Of a stretch of 10,232 bases of DNA, positions 1 through 5,940 are shown piece by piece. Positions within the stretch are counted from its first letter, which is position 1. Every line of letters begins with the position of its first letter. The DNA comes from JAHEFX01 sp964614585. Lineage in GTDB: Bacteria > Actinomycetota > Acidimicrobiia > Spongiisociales > JAENVV01. The translations under genes and the position numbers were made by a program. The notes under the pieces were generated by a model. That model worked only from the letters and a program-made list of their open reading frames with translations, was not told where the DNA came from and searched no databases. The DNA lies in the NCBI GenBank assembly GCA_964614585.1, contig CAZTLW010000084.1:1-10232 (forward strand). The letters run 5' to 3'.

Positions 1-48
1 CACTCCATCGCCCACCGCGGGGCCATGGGCTGGTTCGCAGCGGTGTAG
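1..48 (+). CDS. 3' end of a gene, possibly RdgB/HAM1-family nucleoside-triphosphate pyrophosphatase (partial)
   Basis: Reading from base 1 in frame gives 15 residues, HSIAHRGAMGWFAAV, then a TAG stop at 46-48. The stretch (A/S)-H-R-G followed by a short hydrophobic tail resembles the C-terminus of RdgB/HAM1 pyrophosphatases, whose conserved Ser-His-Arg lies just before the end (for example LSHRG in the E. coli protein). That family hydrolyses non-canonical purine triphosphates such as dITP and XTP in the cytosol. Here Ala replaces the usual Ser. The gene converges on the acetyltransferase that ends at 138, and a hairpin lies between the two stops, which fits a real gene end. The product call rests on about five residues and is tentative; that a gene ends here is somewhat more likely. 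Confidence 0.4.
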   Translation, partial: HSIAHRGAMGWFAAV

Positions 49-65
49 CGGCGGGTCGGATCGTT

Positions 66-108
66 CCTGTCGGGCTGGCGCGTGCCACACATGGCCGAGC
101 CCGACAGG
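66..108. terminator. Inverted repeat between convergent gene ends
   Basis: Perfect 11-bp inverted repeat: CCTGTCGGGCT at 66-76 and AGCCCGACAGG at 98-108. The 21-base loop can itself fold as TGGC-GCGT-GCCA (76-87). It lies between a + strand stop (48) and a - strand stop (138), so it could terminate both transcripts. There is no T-tract on either side, as is common for actinobacterial terminators. A 13-bp direct repeat (45-57 and 127-139) brackets it. Confidence 0.55.
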
Positions 109-137
109 TCCGAGGGGACGGCTCTCGTAGCGGCGGG

Positions 138-680
138 TCAGCGCCGTGGACGCCGACGGGCGGCCCGCCGCCGGATGTCGTCGAGGGAACGTTGCCAGTA
201 GTGGTCGCCCGACGGCAGGTGCGCCGGGCGGGGCGCCGGGCGGAACCGGAGGCGCTCGTACAGGCGCCGGGCGGGGACGTTCTCCGGGGGCGGCTCCACC
301 CACACCGCCGTGACGGAGGGGTGTTGGTCGGCGATTCGCTCCATGAGCATCGTCAGCACGACGGTGGCGACGCCTCGGCCCTGGGCGAACGGCAGCAGCT
401 TGATGTCGAGTCCGGCCGTGATCGGTGGGTCGTCGAGGCGGTAGTAGGCCTCACCACAGAAGGCGGCGTGCTCGACCACGATGAAGTGGTGGGAGCGCTC
501 GTCGTTGACGATGCCATCCCACCACTCCCGCAACTCCCTGGTCGTGAACTGCATGCCCTCGGGAAAGCCGACCCAGCGCATCACGTCGGGATGCGCCCAC
601 AGCCGAGCGAGATCCGGCAGGTCGCGCCGGCGAGTCGGCTCCAGTGATGCTGCCGGCTCATTCATTCTCCGACCGACCAC
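138..680 (-). CDS. GNAT-family N-acetyltransferase (RimJ/RimL-like)
   Basis: A 180-residue protein of the GCN5-related N-acetyltransferase fold, which transfers acetyl from acetyl-CoA to an amine; the substrate cannot be read from the sequence. The acetyl-CoA pyrophosphate-binding motif A is QGRGVA at residues 100-105, after the beta strand LDIKLLP. The C-terminal NVPARRLYERLRF (about 134-146) is the typical motif B helix and beta strand seen in RimJ/RimL-type members ('N..a..lYe..GF'). The tail is very Arg-rich. The start is taken as GTG at 680, because GAGGAGG lies only a few bases upstream; an ATG five codons later (665) would be about 18 bases from that site and is the alternative. It lies 71 bases downstream of the serine hydrolase on the same strand, so the two may be co-transcribed, although no functional link is apparent. 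Confidence 0.85.
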   Translation of the reverse strand: MVGRRMNEPAASLEPTRRRDLPDLARLWAHPDVMRWVGFPEGMQFTTRELREWWDGIVNDERSHHFIVVEHAAFCGEAYYRLDDPPITAGLDIKLLPFAQGRGVATVVLTMLMERIADQHPSVTAVWVEPPPENVPARRLYERLRFRPAPRPAHLPSGDHYWQRSLDDIRRRAARRRPRR

Positions 681-751
681 GACCCTCCTCGATTGTCGCC
701 CGAACCGGCAACGCTACCCGGCAGTCGCTCGTCTCGTGGTCTCGGATCCCC

Positions 752-1942
752 TCAACCGATCGAAGCCACCACCGCGTCGCGCAGCGCCACCTCGCGGGGG
801 TCGTTCCACAGGTGGAAGTCCATCCGGTTCATGACGTAGGCGAACCCGAGCCCGAGGTCGGGGTCGGCGAAGCCGAACGACCCACCCGCCCCCGGGGTGC
901 CGAAGGCGCGGTCGGAGCCGAACTCGAAGCCGGGCCACGGCTTGGCGTAGCCCAGCGAGAAGGTGGTCTCGGTTCGGAGCACCTCGTCGAAGCGGCCCTC
1001 GGTGGGGGGGACGGCGGCATCTGACAGGGCGTGGAGCGTGTCGTCGTCGATGCCGAGCGCGGCGCCGCCGATGGCAAGCTCCCCGTAGGCCCTGGCGATC
1101 GAGCGGGCCGTGCCGATCCCGTTCGAGGCCGGCAACTCGATCCGCTGCATCTCGGGATCGTTGTACCGCACCGGCATCCCGAGAACCGAGGGATTGGCGA
1201 AGGTGCGGGCGGTGATGCTCCGGGGGTTCAGGAAGTCCCGGACGAAGGCGGCGGGCAACTTGCCGATGTTGAAGATCATCTTCGTGCGGTACCAGTCACC
1301 CTCGATGCGGGCGACCCGCGAACGGTCGACGTCGTCGGGGAGGCCGATGTGGAAGTCGAGGTCGAGGGGTGCAGCCACCTCGTCGGCGAAGTAGCGGCCG
1401 ATGGTGCGCCCCTCGGGATCGACCAGCCGCAGGAGCTCCGACTCGTACCACCCGAGACTGATCCCGTGGTACCCGTGACGGGTGCCCGGCTCCCAGGCGG
1501 GGGCCTGCCTGGCGATGGCGGCGGCCACCGCATCGGGGTCGCCGAGCATCTCGAGGTCCATCGGCTCGTCGATGGCACAGAGGCCGGCCTGGTGGGACAG
1601 GACCTGGCGGACCGTGACCTGCTCCTTGCCGGCTTGGGCGAACTCGGGCCAGTACTGCGCCATCGGGGCGTCGTAGGAGAAGAGACCCCGGGCGTGGGCG
1701 TGGGCCAGGGCGATCGAGGACACACCCTTGGTGGTGGAGAAGACGAGCGCCATGGTGTCCTCCTCCCAGGGCTCCTTCGTCTTCGAACTCCGGAGGCCGC
1801 CCCAGAGGTCGACCACCTTCTCGCCGCCGACGAACGCCGCACAGGCGGCGCCGATCTCCCGGCCGGCCTCGAAGTTGGCGACGAACGCGTCACGCACCCC
1901 CTCGTAGCCCGGTGCCACGTACCCGTCGATCACGATCGCCAT
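752..1942 (-). CDS. Serine hydrolase of the beta-lactamase / family VIII esterase fold
   Basis: A 396-residue protein of the class C beta-lactamase-related family (COG1680, EstB-like esterases). The nucleophile motif SxxK is S69-T-T-K72 in the context ALVFSTTKG. The second catalytic position is Tyr158 in RHGYHGISLGW, after the family landmark VLSHQAGL (114-121). The C-terminal FGTPGAGGSFGFADP...LGFAYVMNRM is the Gly-rich strand that replaces the KTG box of true beta-lactamases. Members usually hydrolyse esters of short-chain or bulky alcohols and are rarely real antibiotic-resistance enzymes. No signal peptide is visible, so it is probably cytosolic. The ATG at 1942 is preceded by AGGAGG (1953-1948) with a 5-base spacing. 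It is divergent from the Pr6Pr-type gene across 47 bases that hold a shared palindrome, and is followed on the same strand by the acetyltransferase. The natural substrate is unknown. Confidence 0.9.
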   Translation of the reverse strand: MAIVIDGYVAPGYEGVRDAFVANFEAGREIGAACAAFVGGEKVVDLWGGLRSSKTKEPWEEDTMALVFSTTKGVSSIALAHAHARGLFSYDAPMAQYWPEFAQAGKEQVTVRQVLSHQAGLCAIDEPMDLEMLGDPDAVAAAIARQAPAWEPGTRHGYHGISLGWYESELLRLVDPEGRTIGRYFADEVAAPLDLDFHIGLPDDVDRSRVARIEGDWYRTKMIFNIGKLPAAFVRDFLNPRSITARTFANPSVLGMPVRYNDPEMQRIELPASNGIGTARSIARAYGELAIGGAALGIDDDTLHALSDAAVPPTEGRFDEVLRTETTFSLGYAKPWPGFEFGSDRAFGTPGAGGSFGFADPDLGLGFAYVMNRMDFHLWNDPREVALRDAVVASIG

Positions 1943-1960
1943 GGGAACCTCCTGTCGGCG

Positions 1961-1981
1961 ACGCTATCGGCCCGATACGAT
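1961..1981. promoter_or_regulatory. Divergent promoter region with perfect palindrome (candidate operator)
   Basis: TATCGG (1965-1970), one central C, then CCGATA (1972-1977) form a perfect 13-bp dyad. On the + strand TACGAT (1976-1981) matches the TAnnnT -10 consensus and ends 8 bases before the GTG at 1990. On the - strand TAGCGT (1966-1961) is a -10-like hexamer about 19 bases before the ATG at 1942 and just upstream of that gene's AGGAGG. The dyad overlaps both boxes, so a protein bound there could block both promoters. No regulator gene adjoins it. The dyad is seen directly; the operator role is inferred. Confidence 0.45.
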
Positions 1982-1989
1982 CCCCGGCC

Positions 1990-2601
1990 GTGCTGCTGCG
2001 CTCCGTCCGCCTCGCCACTGCCGTCGCCCTCGTGGCGACGGTCTTCACGAATCTCGGCATGAACCTGGTGGACCCGCCGGAGGGCTTCACCGTCGCGAAC
2101 TACTTCTCGTACTTCACGATCGTCTCGTGCCTCGGTGCGGCGGTCGTGCTGTTCCTCGAAGGGATGGGCCGCCGGGTGGACGCCCGGTGGCGGGGCGGGG
2201 TGACCCTGATGATGACCGTGACGATGGTCGTCTACGTCGTGTTGCTCTCGGGTCTCGTGTTCACGATCACCGAGGCCGCCGAGGTGCGACTGTGGGTCGA
2301 CGTGGTGCTCCACTACCTCGGGCCGGTCGTCATCCTCGCGGACTGGGTCGTCGACCCCCCGACCGCGGCCATCGACCGGCGAACGGTGCTGTGGTGGTTG
2401 GCGTTCCCGGCCGCCTATCTCGGGTACTCGCTGGTCCGCGGCCTCGTCGTGGGGTGGTTCCCGTACCCGTTCCTCGACCCGGCGATCGTCGGCTGGGGCG
2501 GGGTGGCAGCCTGGTCGGTGGCCATCGCCTTCGCCGTGGTGGCGATGGCGGCAGGGGTCGGGATCCTCGGGCGGGTGCGTCCACCGGCCGTGGCCACCTG
2601 A
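1990..2601 (+). CDS. Pr6Pr-type integral membrane protein
   Basis: A 203-residue protein with about six membrane helices (near residues 7-25, 38-57, 71-93, 104-121, 133-152 and 172-194). It carries the landmarks of the actinobacterial Pr6Pr membrane protein family: NYFSYFTI at 37-44 (compare NFFSYFTI), ADW at 117-119 in the fourth helix, and WFPYPFLD at 156-163. The biochemical role of the family is not established. The start chosen is the GTG at 1990. An in-frame ATG at 1912 would run back through the divergent serine hydrolase gene and add a hydrophilic Arg/Pro stretch before the first helix. TACGAT ends 8 bases upstream and no Shine-Dalgarno sequence is seen, so the mRNA may be leaderless. 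Another membrane protein gene follows 43 bases downstream. Confidence 0.78.
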   Translation: MLLRSVRLATAVALVATVFTNLGMNLVDPPEGFTVANYFSYFTIVSCLGAAVVLFLEGMGRRVDARWRGGVTLMMTVTMVVYVVLLSGLVFTITEAAEVRLWVDVVLHYLGPVVILADWVVDPPTAAIDRRTVLWWLAFPAAYLGYSLVRGLVVGWFPYPFLDPAIVGWGGVAAWSVAIAFAVVAMAAGVGILGRVRPPAVAT

Positions 2602-2627
2602 GCGGCTTCGGCGTGTCCTCGCCGGTC

Positions 2628-2636
2628 TGCCACAAT
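2628..2636 (+). promoter_or_regulatory. Possible extended -10 box for the small membrane protein gene
   Basis: TG-C-CACAAT (2628-2636) resembles an extended -10 element (TGn followed by a degenerate TAnnnT). It ends 8 bases before the ATG at 2645, a spacing suited to a leaderless transcript. The first base of the hexamer deviates from consensus and no -35 box is clear. Confidence 0.25.
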
Positions 2637-2644
2637 TCCGAGTG

Positions 2645-2992
2645 ATGGCCACCACCGACGACAACGCCCCCACGTTCACCGACGGACGCAGCGTCGTCGA
2701 CGTCGGCACCGAGAAGACGTTCCGCACGTCGATCCTCATCTCGGCGGTGCGTTGCACGCTCGCCTACGTCGTGTTCCCATTCGTGGCGCCGGTGCTCGGC
2801 CTCGCGGCCGGCATCGAGGGCACCATCGGCCTCGTCATCGGCCTGGTGGCGATCGCCGCCAACCTCTACTCGATCCGCCGGTTCTGGGTCACCGACTACC
2901 GCTGGAAGGTGCCGCTCACCGTCCTCAACGTCGGGATGATCGGCCTCGTCACCTGGTTCGTCTGGGAGGACGTGGCCAAGATCCTCGGCTGA
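2645..2992 (+). CDS. Small three-helix membrane protein of unknown function
   Basis: A 115-residue protein with a polar N-terminus (residues 1-28, rich in Asp and Thr) and three hydrophobic segments at about 31-52, 58-77 and 90-107. Charged loops SIRRFWVTDYRWK (76-88) and WEDVAKILG (107-115) cap the last helices. The segment FRTSILISAVRCTLAYVVFPFVAPVLGL has the look of a conserved actinobacterial membrane protein family, but I cannot name a function. A GTG at 2642 directly precedes the ATG and is a possible alternative start; no good ribosome binding site is present for either. The TGA stop sits in the loop of a perfect 10-bp hairpin. It follows the Pr6Pr-type gene by 43 bases and could be co-transcribed with it or use the -10-like sequence just upstream. 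Confidence 0.75.
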   Translation: MATTDDNAPTFTDGRSVVDVGTEKTFRTSILISAVRCTLAYVVFPFVAPVLGLAAGIEGTIGLVIGLVAIAANLYSIRRFWVTDYRWKVPLTVLNVGMIGLVTWFVWEDVAKILG

Positions 2993-3003
2993 CGCCGAGG
3001 ATC
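2980..3003. terminator. Stop-codon-embedded terminator hairpin
   Basis: Perfect 10-bp hairpin: GATCCTCGGC (2980-2989), loop TGAC, GCCGAGGATC (2994-3003). The loop contains the TGA stop of the small membrane protein gene, so the left arm encodes its last residues. Strong GC stem, no T-tract. Confidence 0.65.
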
Positions 3004-3004
3004 G

Positions 3005-3085
3005 GTACCAAGTACTGAGTACTGAGTACCGAGACGACGAGGCGGACCACCATCTCGATACTGCGTACTGGGTGCTCGGTACTGC
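3005..3085. repeat. Heptamer repeats (GTACTGA type) forming a large imperfect inverted repeat
   Basis: Four tandem 7-base units run from 3005 to 3032: GTACCAA, GTACTGA, GTACTGA, GTACCGA. A second block of four runs from 3058 to 3085: ATACTGC, GTACTGG, GTGCTCG, GTACTGC. Bases 3005-3033 are complementary to 3054-3082 at 22 of 29 positions, with a 20-base loop. The block lies entirely between two convergent genes and between two perfect hairpins. It resembles in style the heptameric short tandem repeats known from cyanobacteria; no homology to them is claimed. Confidence 0.7.
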
Positions 3086-3104
3086 GCCGGGCGGAGCCCG
3101 GCGC
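3084..3104. terminator. GC-rich terminator hairpin at the ychF 3' end
   Basis: Perfect 9-bp stem, GCGCCGGGC (3084-3092) and GCCCGGCGC (3096-3104), with a GGA loop on the + strand. It begins within the TAG stop codon of ychF (3106-3104 on the - strand). No T-tract. Likely terminates ychF and possibly transcripts arriving from the other side. Confidence 0.6.
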
Positions 3105-4195
3105 TAGACGTTGAACCGGAAGTGCATCACGTCGCCGTCCTCGACGACGTAGTCCTTCCCCTCCACCCGCAGCTTGCCGACGGTCCGCAGGCCGGCCTCG
3201 GAGCCCGCCTCGAGCAGGTCGGGGATCGTGTACACCTCGGCCCGGATGAAGCCCTTCTGGAAGTCGGTGTGGATGACCCCGGCGGCCTCGGGCGCCGTCG
3301 CCCCCGCCCGCACCGTCCAGGCCCGGATCTCCTTTGGCCCGGCGGTGAAGAAGGTGCGCAGGCCCAACAGGTCGTAGGTGGCCCGGGCGAGCGTGTGGAG
3401 CCCGGGCTCGGTGAGACCGAGCTCGGCGAGGAACTCCTCCCGGTCGCCCGGTGGCAGCTCGGCGATCTCCGCCTCGGCCTGGGCGCAGATGACGACCATG
3501 CCGGCATCGTCCTCGGCGGCCTTGCGCCACACGGCCTCGGTGTGGTCGTTGCCGGCCAGACCGGACTCGTCCACGTTGCACACGTAGAGCACCGGTTTGG
3601 CGGTGATCATCTGCAGCTCGCGCAGCATCGGCTGCTGTTCGGGTGTCCACCGCTCGGCGCGGATCGGCAGCCCGTCGGCGAGCGTCGCCACCACCCGGGC
3701 GACCAGGTCGCGCTCGGCCATGACCGCCTTGTCCCCCGACCGCGCGGCCCGGTCGAGTCGATCGAGGCGGCGCTCGGCGACCTGCAGGTCGGCGAGGGCC
3801 AGCTCGGTGGCGATCGTCTCGATGTCGCGCACGGGATCGACCGAGCCGTCGACGTGGGTGACGTCGGGGTCGTCGAAGCAGCGGACGACCTGCAGCACGG
3901 CATCCACGGAGCGGATGTGGCCGAGGAACTGGTTGCCGAGGCCCTCGCCCTCCGACGCCCCGCGGACGAGGCCGGCGATGTCGAGGATCTCGACGGTGGT
4001 GGGCAGCACCTGCTTCGTCTCGATGGCCGAGGCGAGCTGGTCGAGGCGCTCGTCGGGCACGGGGACGACGCCGACGTTCGGCTCGATGGTGGCGAACGGG
4101 TAGTTCGCCGCCTCGACGCCGGCGGCGGTCAGTGCGTTGAAGAGGGTGCTCTTCCCGACGTTGGGGAGCCCCACGATCCCGGCCTGCAGGGGCAT
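3104..4195 (-). CDS. ychF: Redox-regulated ribosome-binding ATPase YchF (OLA1 family)
   Basis: A 363-residue protein, the same length as E. coli YchF. This Obg-related P-loop NTPase binds ribosomes and hydrolyses ATP rather than GTP; in E. coli it is linked to oxidative-stress responses. Visible motifs: G1 GLPNVGKST (9-17), switch I YPFATIEPN (32-40), G3 DIAGLV (72-77) followed by the signature GASEGEGLGNQFL, and NVDE at 207-210 in place of the NKxD guanine motif, as expected for an ATP-preferring member. Charged helices RRLDRLDRAARSGDK (about 142-156) form the coiled-coil insert. The C-terminal TGS-like domain includes VIHTDFQKGFIRAEVY and ends YVVEDGDVMHFRFNV. The ATG at 4195 is preceded by GAAGGA at a good distance, and translation from it gives the full family N-terminus. 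The frame stays open upstream to 4702, but that part is not homologous and overlaps the divergent hydrolase gene. Confidence 0.97.
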   Translation of the reverse strand: MPLQAGIVGLPNVGKSTLFNALTAAGVEAANYPFATIEPNVGVVPVPDERLDQLASAIETKQVLPTTVEILDIAGLVRGASEGEGLGNQFLGHIRSVDAVLQVVRCFDDPDVTHVDGSVDPVRDIETIATELALADLQVAERRLDRLDRAARSGDKAVMAERDLVARVVATLADGLPIRAERWTPEQQPMLRELQMITAKPVLYVCNVDESGLAGNDHTEAVWRKAAEDDAGMVVICAQAEAEIAELPPGDREEFLAELGLTEPGLHTLARATYDLLGLRTFFTAGPKEIRAWTVRAGATAPEAAGVIHTDFQKGFIRAEVYTIPDLLEAGSEAGLRTVGKLRVEGKDYVVEDGDVMHFRFNV

Positions 4196-4224
4196 GTCGA
4201 TTCCTTCGGAGGAGGCGGTCGGCG

Positions 4225-4230
4225 ATGGTA
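4225..4230 (-). promoter_or_regulatory. Possible ychF -10 box
   Basis: On the - strand TACCAT (4230-4225) fits TAnnnT and lies 29 bases before the ATG, leaving room for a short leader with the GAAGGA ribosome site. No convincing -35 box at standard spacing: TTGGCG (4248-4243) is only 12 bases away. Confidence 0.3.
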
Positions 4231-4259
4231 TCGACCCGTCGGCGCCAACCCCGCACCGG

Positions 4260-4288
4260 GTGACAGCCGGAGGGAATGCGCCTACGGT
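4260..4288 (+). promoter_or_regulatory. Sigma70-type promoter for the alpha/beta hydrolase gene
   Basis: GTGACA (4260-4265) matches TTGACA at five of six positions. A 17-base spacer leads to TACGGT (4283-4288), a TAnnnT -10. The start point would be near 4295, giving a leader of about 15 bases that carries part of the GGGAGGAG ribosome site (4293-4300), which is 9 bases before the ATG at 4310. Confidence 0.45.
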
Positions 4289-4309
4289 CGAAGGGAGGAG
4301 TGATCCACC

Positions 4310-5227
4310 ATGCCTCGAGACGATCTCGAGCCGATCAGTGACCTGCGGACCCGCCTCCTGACCAAGTCCGCGTTGGTCGACCGCCACGTCAGGACCGCCG
4401 GCGGCGACGCCGTCCACGCCGTCGAGACCGGAGAGGGCGAGCCGTTGGTGCTGCTCCACGGCACCGGCGACGAGAGCCTCTTCCTCCTGCCGCTCATCGA
4501 GCGGCTGCACGGGCGACGGGTCATCGCCATCGACCGGCCGGGCCATGGACGATCCGACCCGGTGCCATTGCCTCGCGACCGATACCGAGAGGCCTGCACC
4601 GCTTGGCTGGGCGAGGCGTTCGACGCGCTCGACATCGACCGCGCCGCCCTGCTCGGGTACTCGATGGGCGGGCTCTGTGCCACCTGGTTCACCCTCGCCC
4701 ACCCCGATCGGGTCGAGCGGCTGGTGCTCTTGGGCGCTGCGCCGGGGCTTCCGGGCACGACCGTGCCGACTCCGTTCGCCGTGCTGGCGACCCCCCTGCT
4801 CGGGGCCGCCGTGAACCGGCGACCGGCCACTCGCGAGTCGATGCTGGACTTCGCCGGGATGATCGGCGAGGAGGAGGCCATGCGCGGCCAGCCGGACATG
4901 CTGGACCTGCTGGTGGCGGACGATGCCGACTCGAGCGAGGCCGCCCGAGCGGAGGTGATGGCGATCATCTCGCCGCTGGCATTGCTACCGGGTGTCGGCT
5001 TCCGGCCGGCGGCGGCGATCGAGCCCGACGAGCTGCGGGCACTCGACGTCCCGGTCCTGTTGGTGTGGGGGGAGGACGACCCGGTCGGGGGCCCCGATGC
5101 GGCCCGCCGGGTGGCCGAGATCCTGCCGGACGTCGAGGTCGAGATCCTCGACACGGGCCACTCGCCCTGGCTCGGGCGGCCCGACCGCTGTGCCGACCTG
5201 GTCAACGGGTTCCTCGTCCCGGCGTGA
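4310..5227 (+). CDS. Alpha/beta-fold hydrolase
   Basis: A 305-residue protein with a complete alpha/beta hydrolase core. The oxyanion-hole strand is PLVLLHGTGD (45-54). The nucleophile elbow is GYSMGG with Ser118, the acid is probably Asp257 in LLVWGEDDPVGG, and the base is His284 in ILDTGHSPWL. IDRPGHGRSDP (74-84) is the classic loop before the elbow. A helical cap of about 80 residues (roughly 150-235) lies between core strands and sets substrate choice. Such enzymes include esterases, epoxide and haloalkane hydrolases and C-C bond hydrolases; nothing here decides between them. No signal peptide is seen, so it is cytosolic. The ATG is preceded by GGGAGGAG and a good promoter. It is divergent from ychF (114 bases) and convergent with the TetR-type gene (92 bases). 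Confidence 0.92.
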   Translation: MPRDDLEPISDLRTRLLTKSALVDRHVRTAGGDAVHAVETGEGEPLVLLHGTGDESLFLLPLIERLHGRRVIAIDRPGHGRSDPVPLPRDRYREACTAWLGEAFDALDIDRAALLGYSMGGLCATWFTLAHPDRVERLVLLGAAPGLPGTTVPTPFAVLATPLLGAAVNRRPATRESMLDFAGMIGEEEAMRGQPDMLDLLVADDADSSEAARAEVMAIISPLALLPGVGFRPAAAIEPDELRALDVPVLLVWGEDDPVGGPDAARRVAEILPDVEVEILDTGHSPWLGRPDRCADLVNGFLVPA

Positions 5228-5243
5228 GGGCGAATCGTTCCGG

Positions 5244-5277
5244 GGGCCCTGAACCGCAGATCCGGGGTTCTCGGCCC
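5244..5277. terminator. Bidirectional terminator-like hairpin between convergent genes
   Basis: GGGCC (5244-5248) pairs with GGCCC (5273-5277), and after a 2x2 internal mismatch GAACC (5251-5255) pairs with GGTTC (5266-5270) around a 10-base loop: ten pairs in all. A competing small hairpin, GTTCT (5267-5271) with AGAAC (5280-5284), uses part of the right arm. The structure lies between the hydrolase stop (5227) and the TetR-type stop (5320). Confidence 0.55.
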
Positions 5278-5302
5278 ACAGAACGCGAAGAGACGCGGTT
5301 GT

Positions 5303-5315
5303 GAACCCTGGGTTC
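5303..5315. repeat. AACCCTGGGTT dyad, copy 1
   Basis: GAACCC-T-GGGTTC is a perfect 13-bp dyad with a single central base. The core AACCCTGGGTT recurs at 9129-9139 and 9197-9207; this copy shares the 14 bases AACCCTGGGTTCGT with the second. It lies 5 bases from the TetR-type stop codon, at the gene's 3' side. Confidence 0.6.
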
Positions 5316-5319
5316 GTCC

Positions 5320-5877
5320 TCAGACCTGGGCGATGATCTTCTTCAACTGCTCGGCGTGGAACTCGATGTCGAACCGCTCGTCCAACAGGGCGTGGATGGC
5401 GAGCCCGTTGAGCGTCGCCAGCAGCAACTCGGCCTTCGCGTCCGCCTCGGTCGGGCCGAGGTCGGGTCGGCTGCTGGCCACGGCCCGCGACAGCCGCTCG
5501 GTGCGGGTGTCGTGGAACTCCTTCAGCCAGGCCTGCGTCGCCGGGTCCGACAGCGCTCCCGAGACGGCGATGCGGAGGTAGATCCGGGCCTCCTCGGGAT
5601 GGTGGGCGACGAAGTTCACGAACCCGTCGATCATCGCCCCCACCTCGGGTTCGCCGTGGGGGCTGCGGCGGTCACTCGCCCGGGCGGACTCCTTGACCAC
5701 CGTCAGGATGGCGGCGTCCTTGGATGGGAACAGGTTGTAGAACGACCCGGGCCGCACGTCGGCGGCCGCGCAGATCGCCTGGATCGTCGTGCCCTCGAGG
5801 CCCTGGTCGGCGAGCAGCGTCCTGGTGGCGTCGACGATGCGTTCGCGGGTCTCGAGGCCCGTGCGGTATCTGCCCAT
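5320..5877 (-). CDS. TetR/AcrR-family transcriptional regulator
   Basis: A 185-residue protein with an N-terminal TetR helix-turn-helix: TRERIVDATRTLLADQGLEGTTIQAICAAADVRPGSFYNLFPSKDAAI (about 10-57). The helix-turn-helix spans roughly 30-49, and FYNLFPSKDA is the family signature at the end of the DNA-binding domain. The rest is the all-helical ligand-binding and dimerisation domain, which diverges between members; no ligand can be predicted. It starts 63 bases from the divergent oligopeptidase B gene, the usual arrangement for a TetR repressor controlling itself and its neighbour. TAGGAT (5889-5884) ends 6 bases before the ATG and no ribosome site is evident, which suggests a leaderless mRNA. 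I could not find a convincing operator palindrome in the short intergenic region. Confidence 0.9.
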   Translation of the reverse strand: MGRYRTGLETRERIVDATRTLLADQGLEGTTIQAICAAADVRPGSFYNLFPSKDAAILTVVKESARASDRRSPHGEPEVGAMIDGFVNFVAHHPEEARIYLRIAVSGALSDPATQAWLKEFHDTRTERLSRAVASSRPDLGPTEADAKAELLLATLNGLAIHALLDERFDIEFHAEQLKKIIAQV

Positions 5878-5883
5878 GGCGGC

Positions 5884-5889
5884 ATCCTA
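5884..5889 (-). promoter_or_regulatory. -10 box for the TetR-type gene, leaderless arrangement
   Basis: On the - strand TAGGAT (5889-5884) is followed by GCCGCC and then the ATG at 5877, so transcription should begin at or next to the start codon. On the opposite strand TACCCT (5900-5905) is a possible -10 for oligopeptidase B. The two promoters would overlap within 63 bases, so one bound repressor could affect both. Confidence 0.4.
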
Positions 5890-5940
5890 CGACCTCACCT
5901 ACCCTCCGCCGATCCGAGACACCCCGAGGAGCGCCCACTC

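Noticed and set aside
752..1942. Antibiotic-resistance beta-lactamase
   Set aside because: The SxxK and Tyr positions fit the broad esterase-like family, but there is no signal peptide and no KTG box, so a resistance role is not supported.
1031..2062. Long + strand open frame (343 codons) opposite the serine hydrolase
   Set aside because: Its translation is a Gly/Val/Asp-rich shadow of a high-G+C gene with no motif, and the opposite strand has a complete catalytic enzyme with a good ribosome site.
3005..3085. CRISPR-like array
   Set aside because: Units are 7 bases long and contiguous or nearly so, with no spacers of 25-40 bases and no cas genes nearby.
4196..4702. N-terminal extension of ychF by about 169 codons
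   Set aside because: YchF homology begins exactly at the ATG at 4195 behind GAAGGA; the extension lies under the divergent hydrolase gene and has no recognisable domain.
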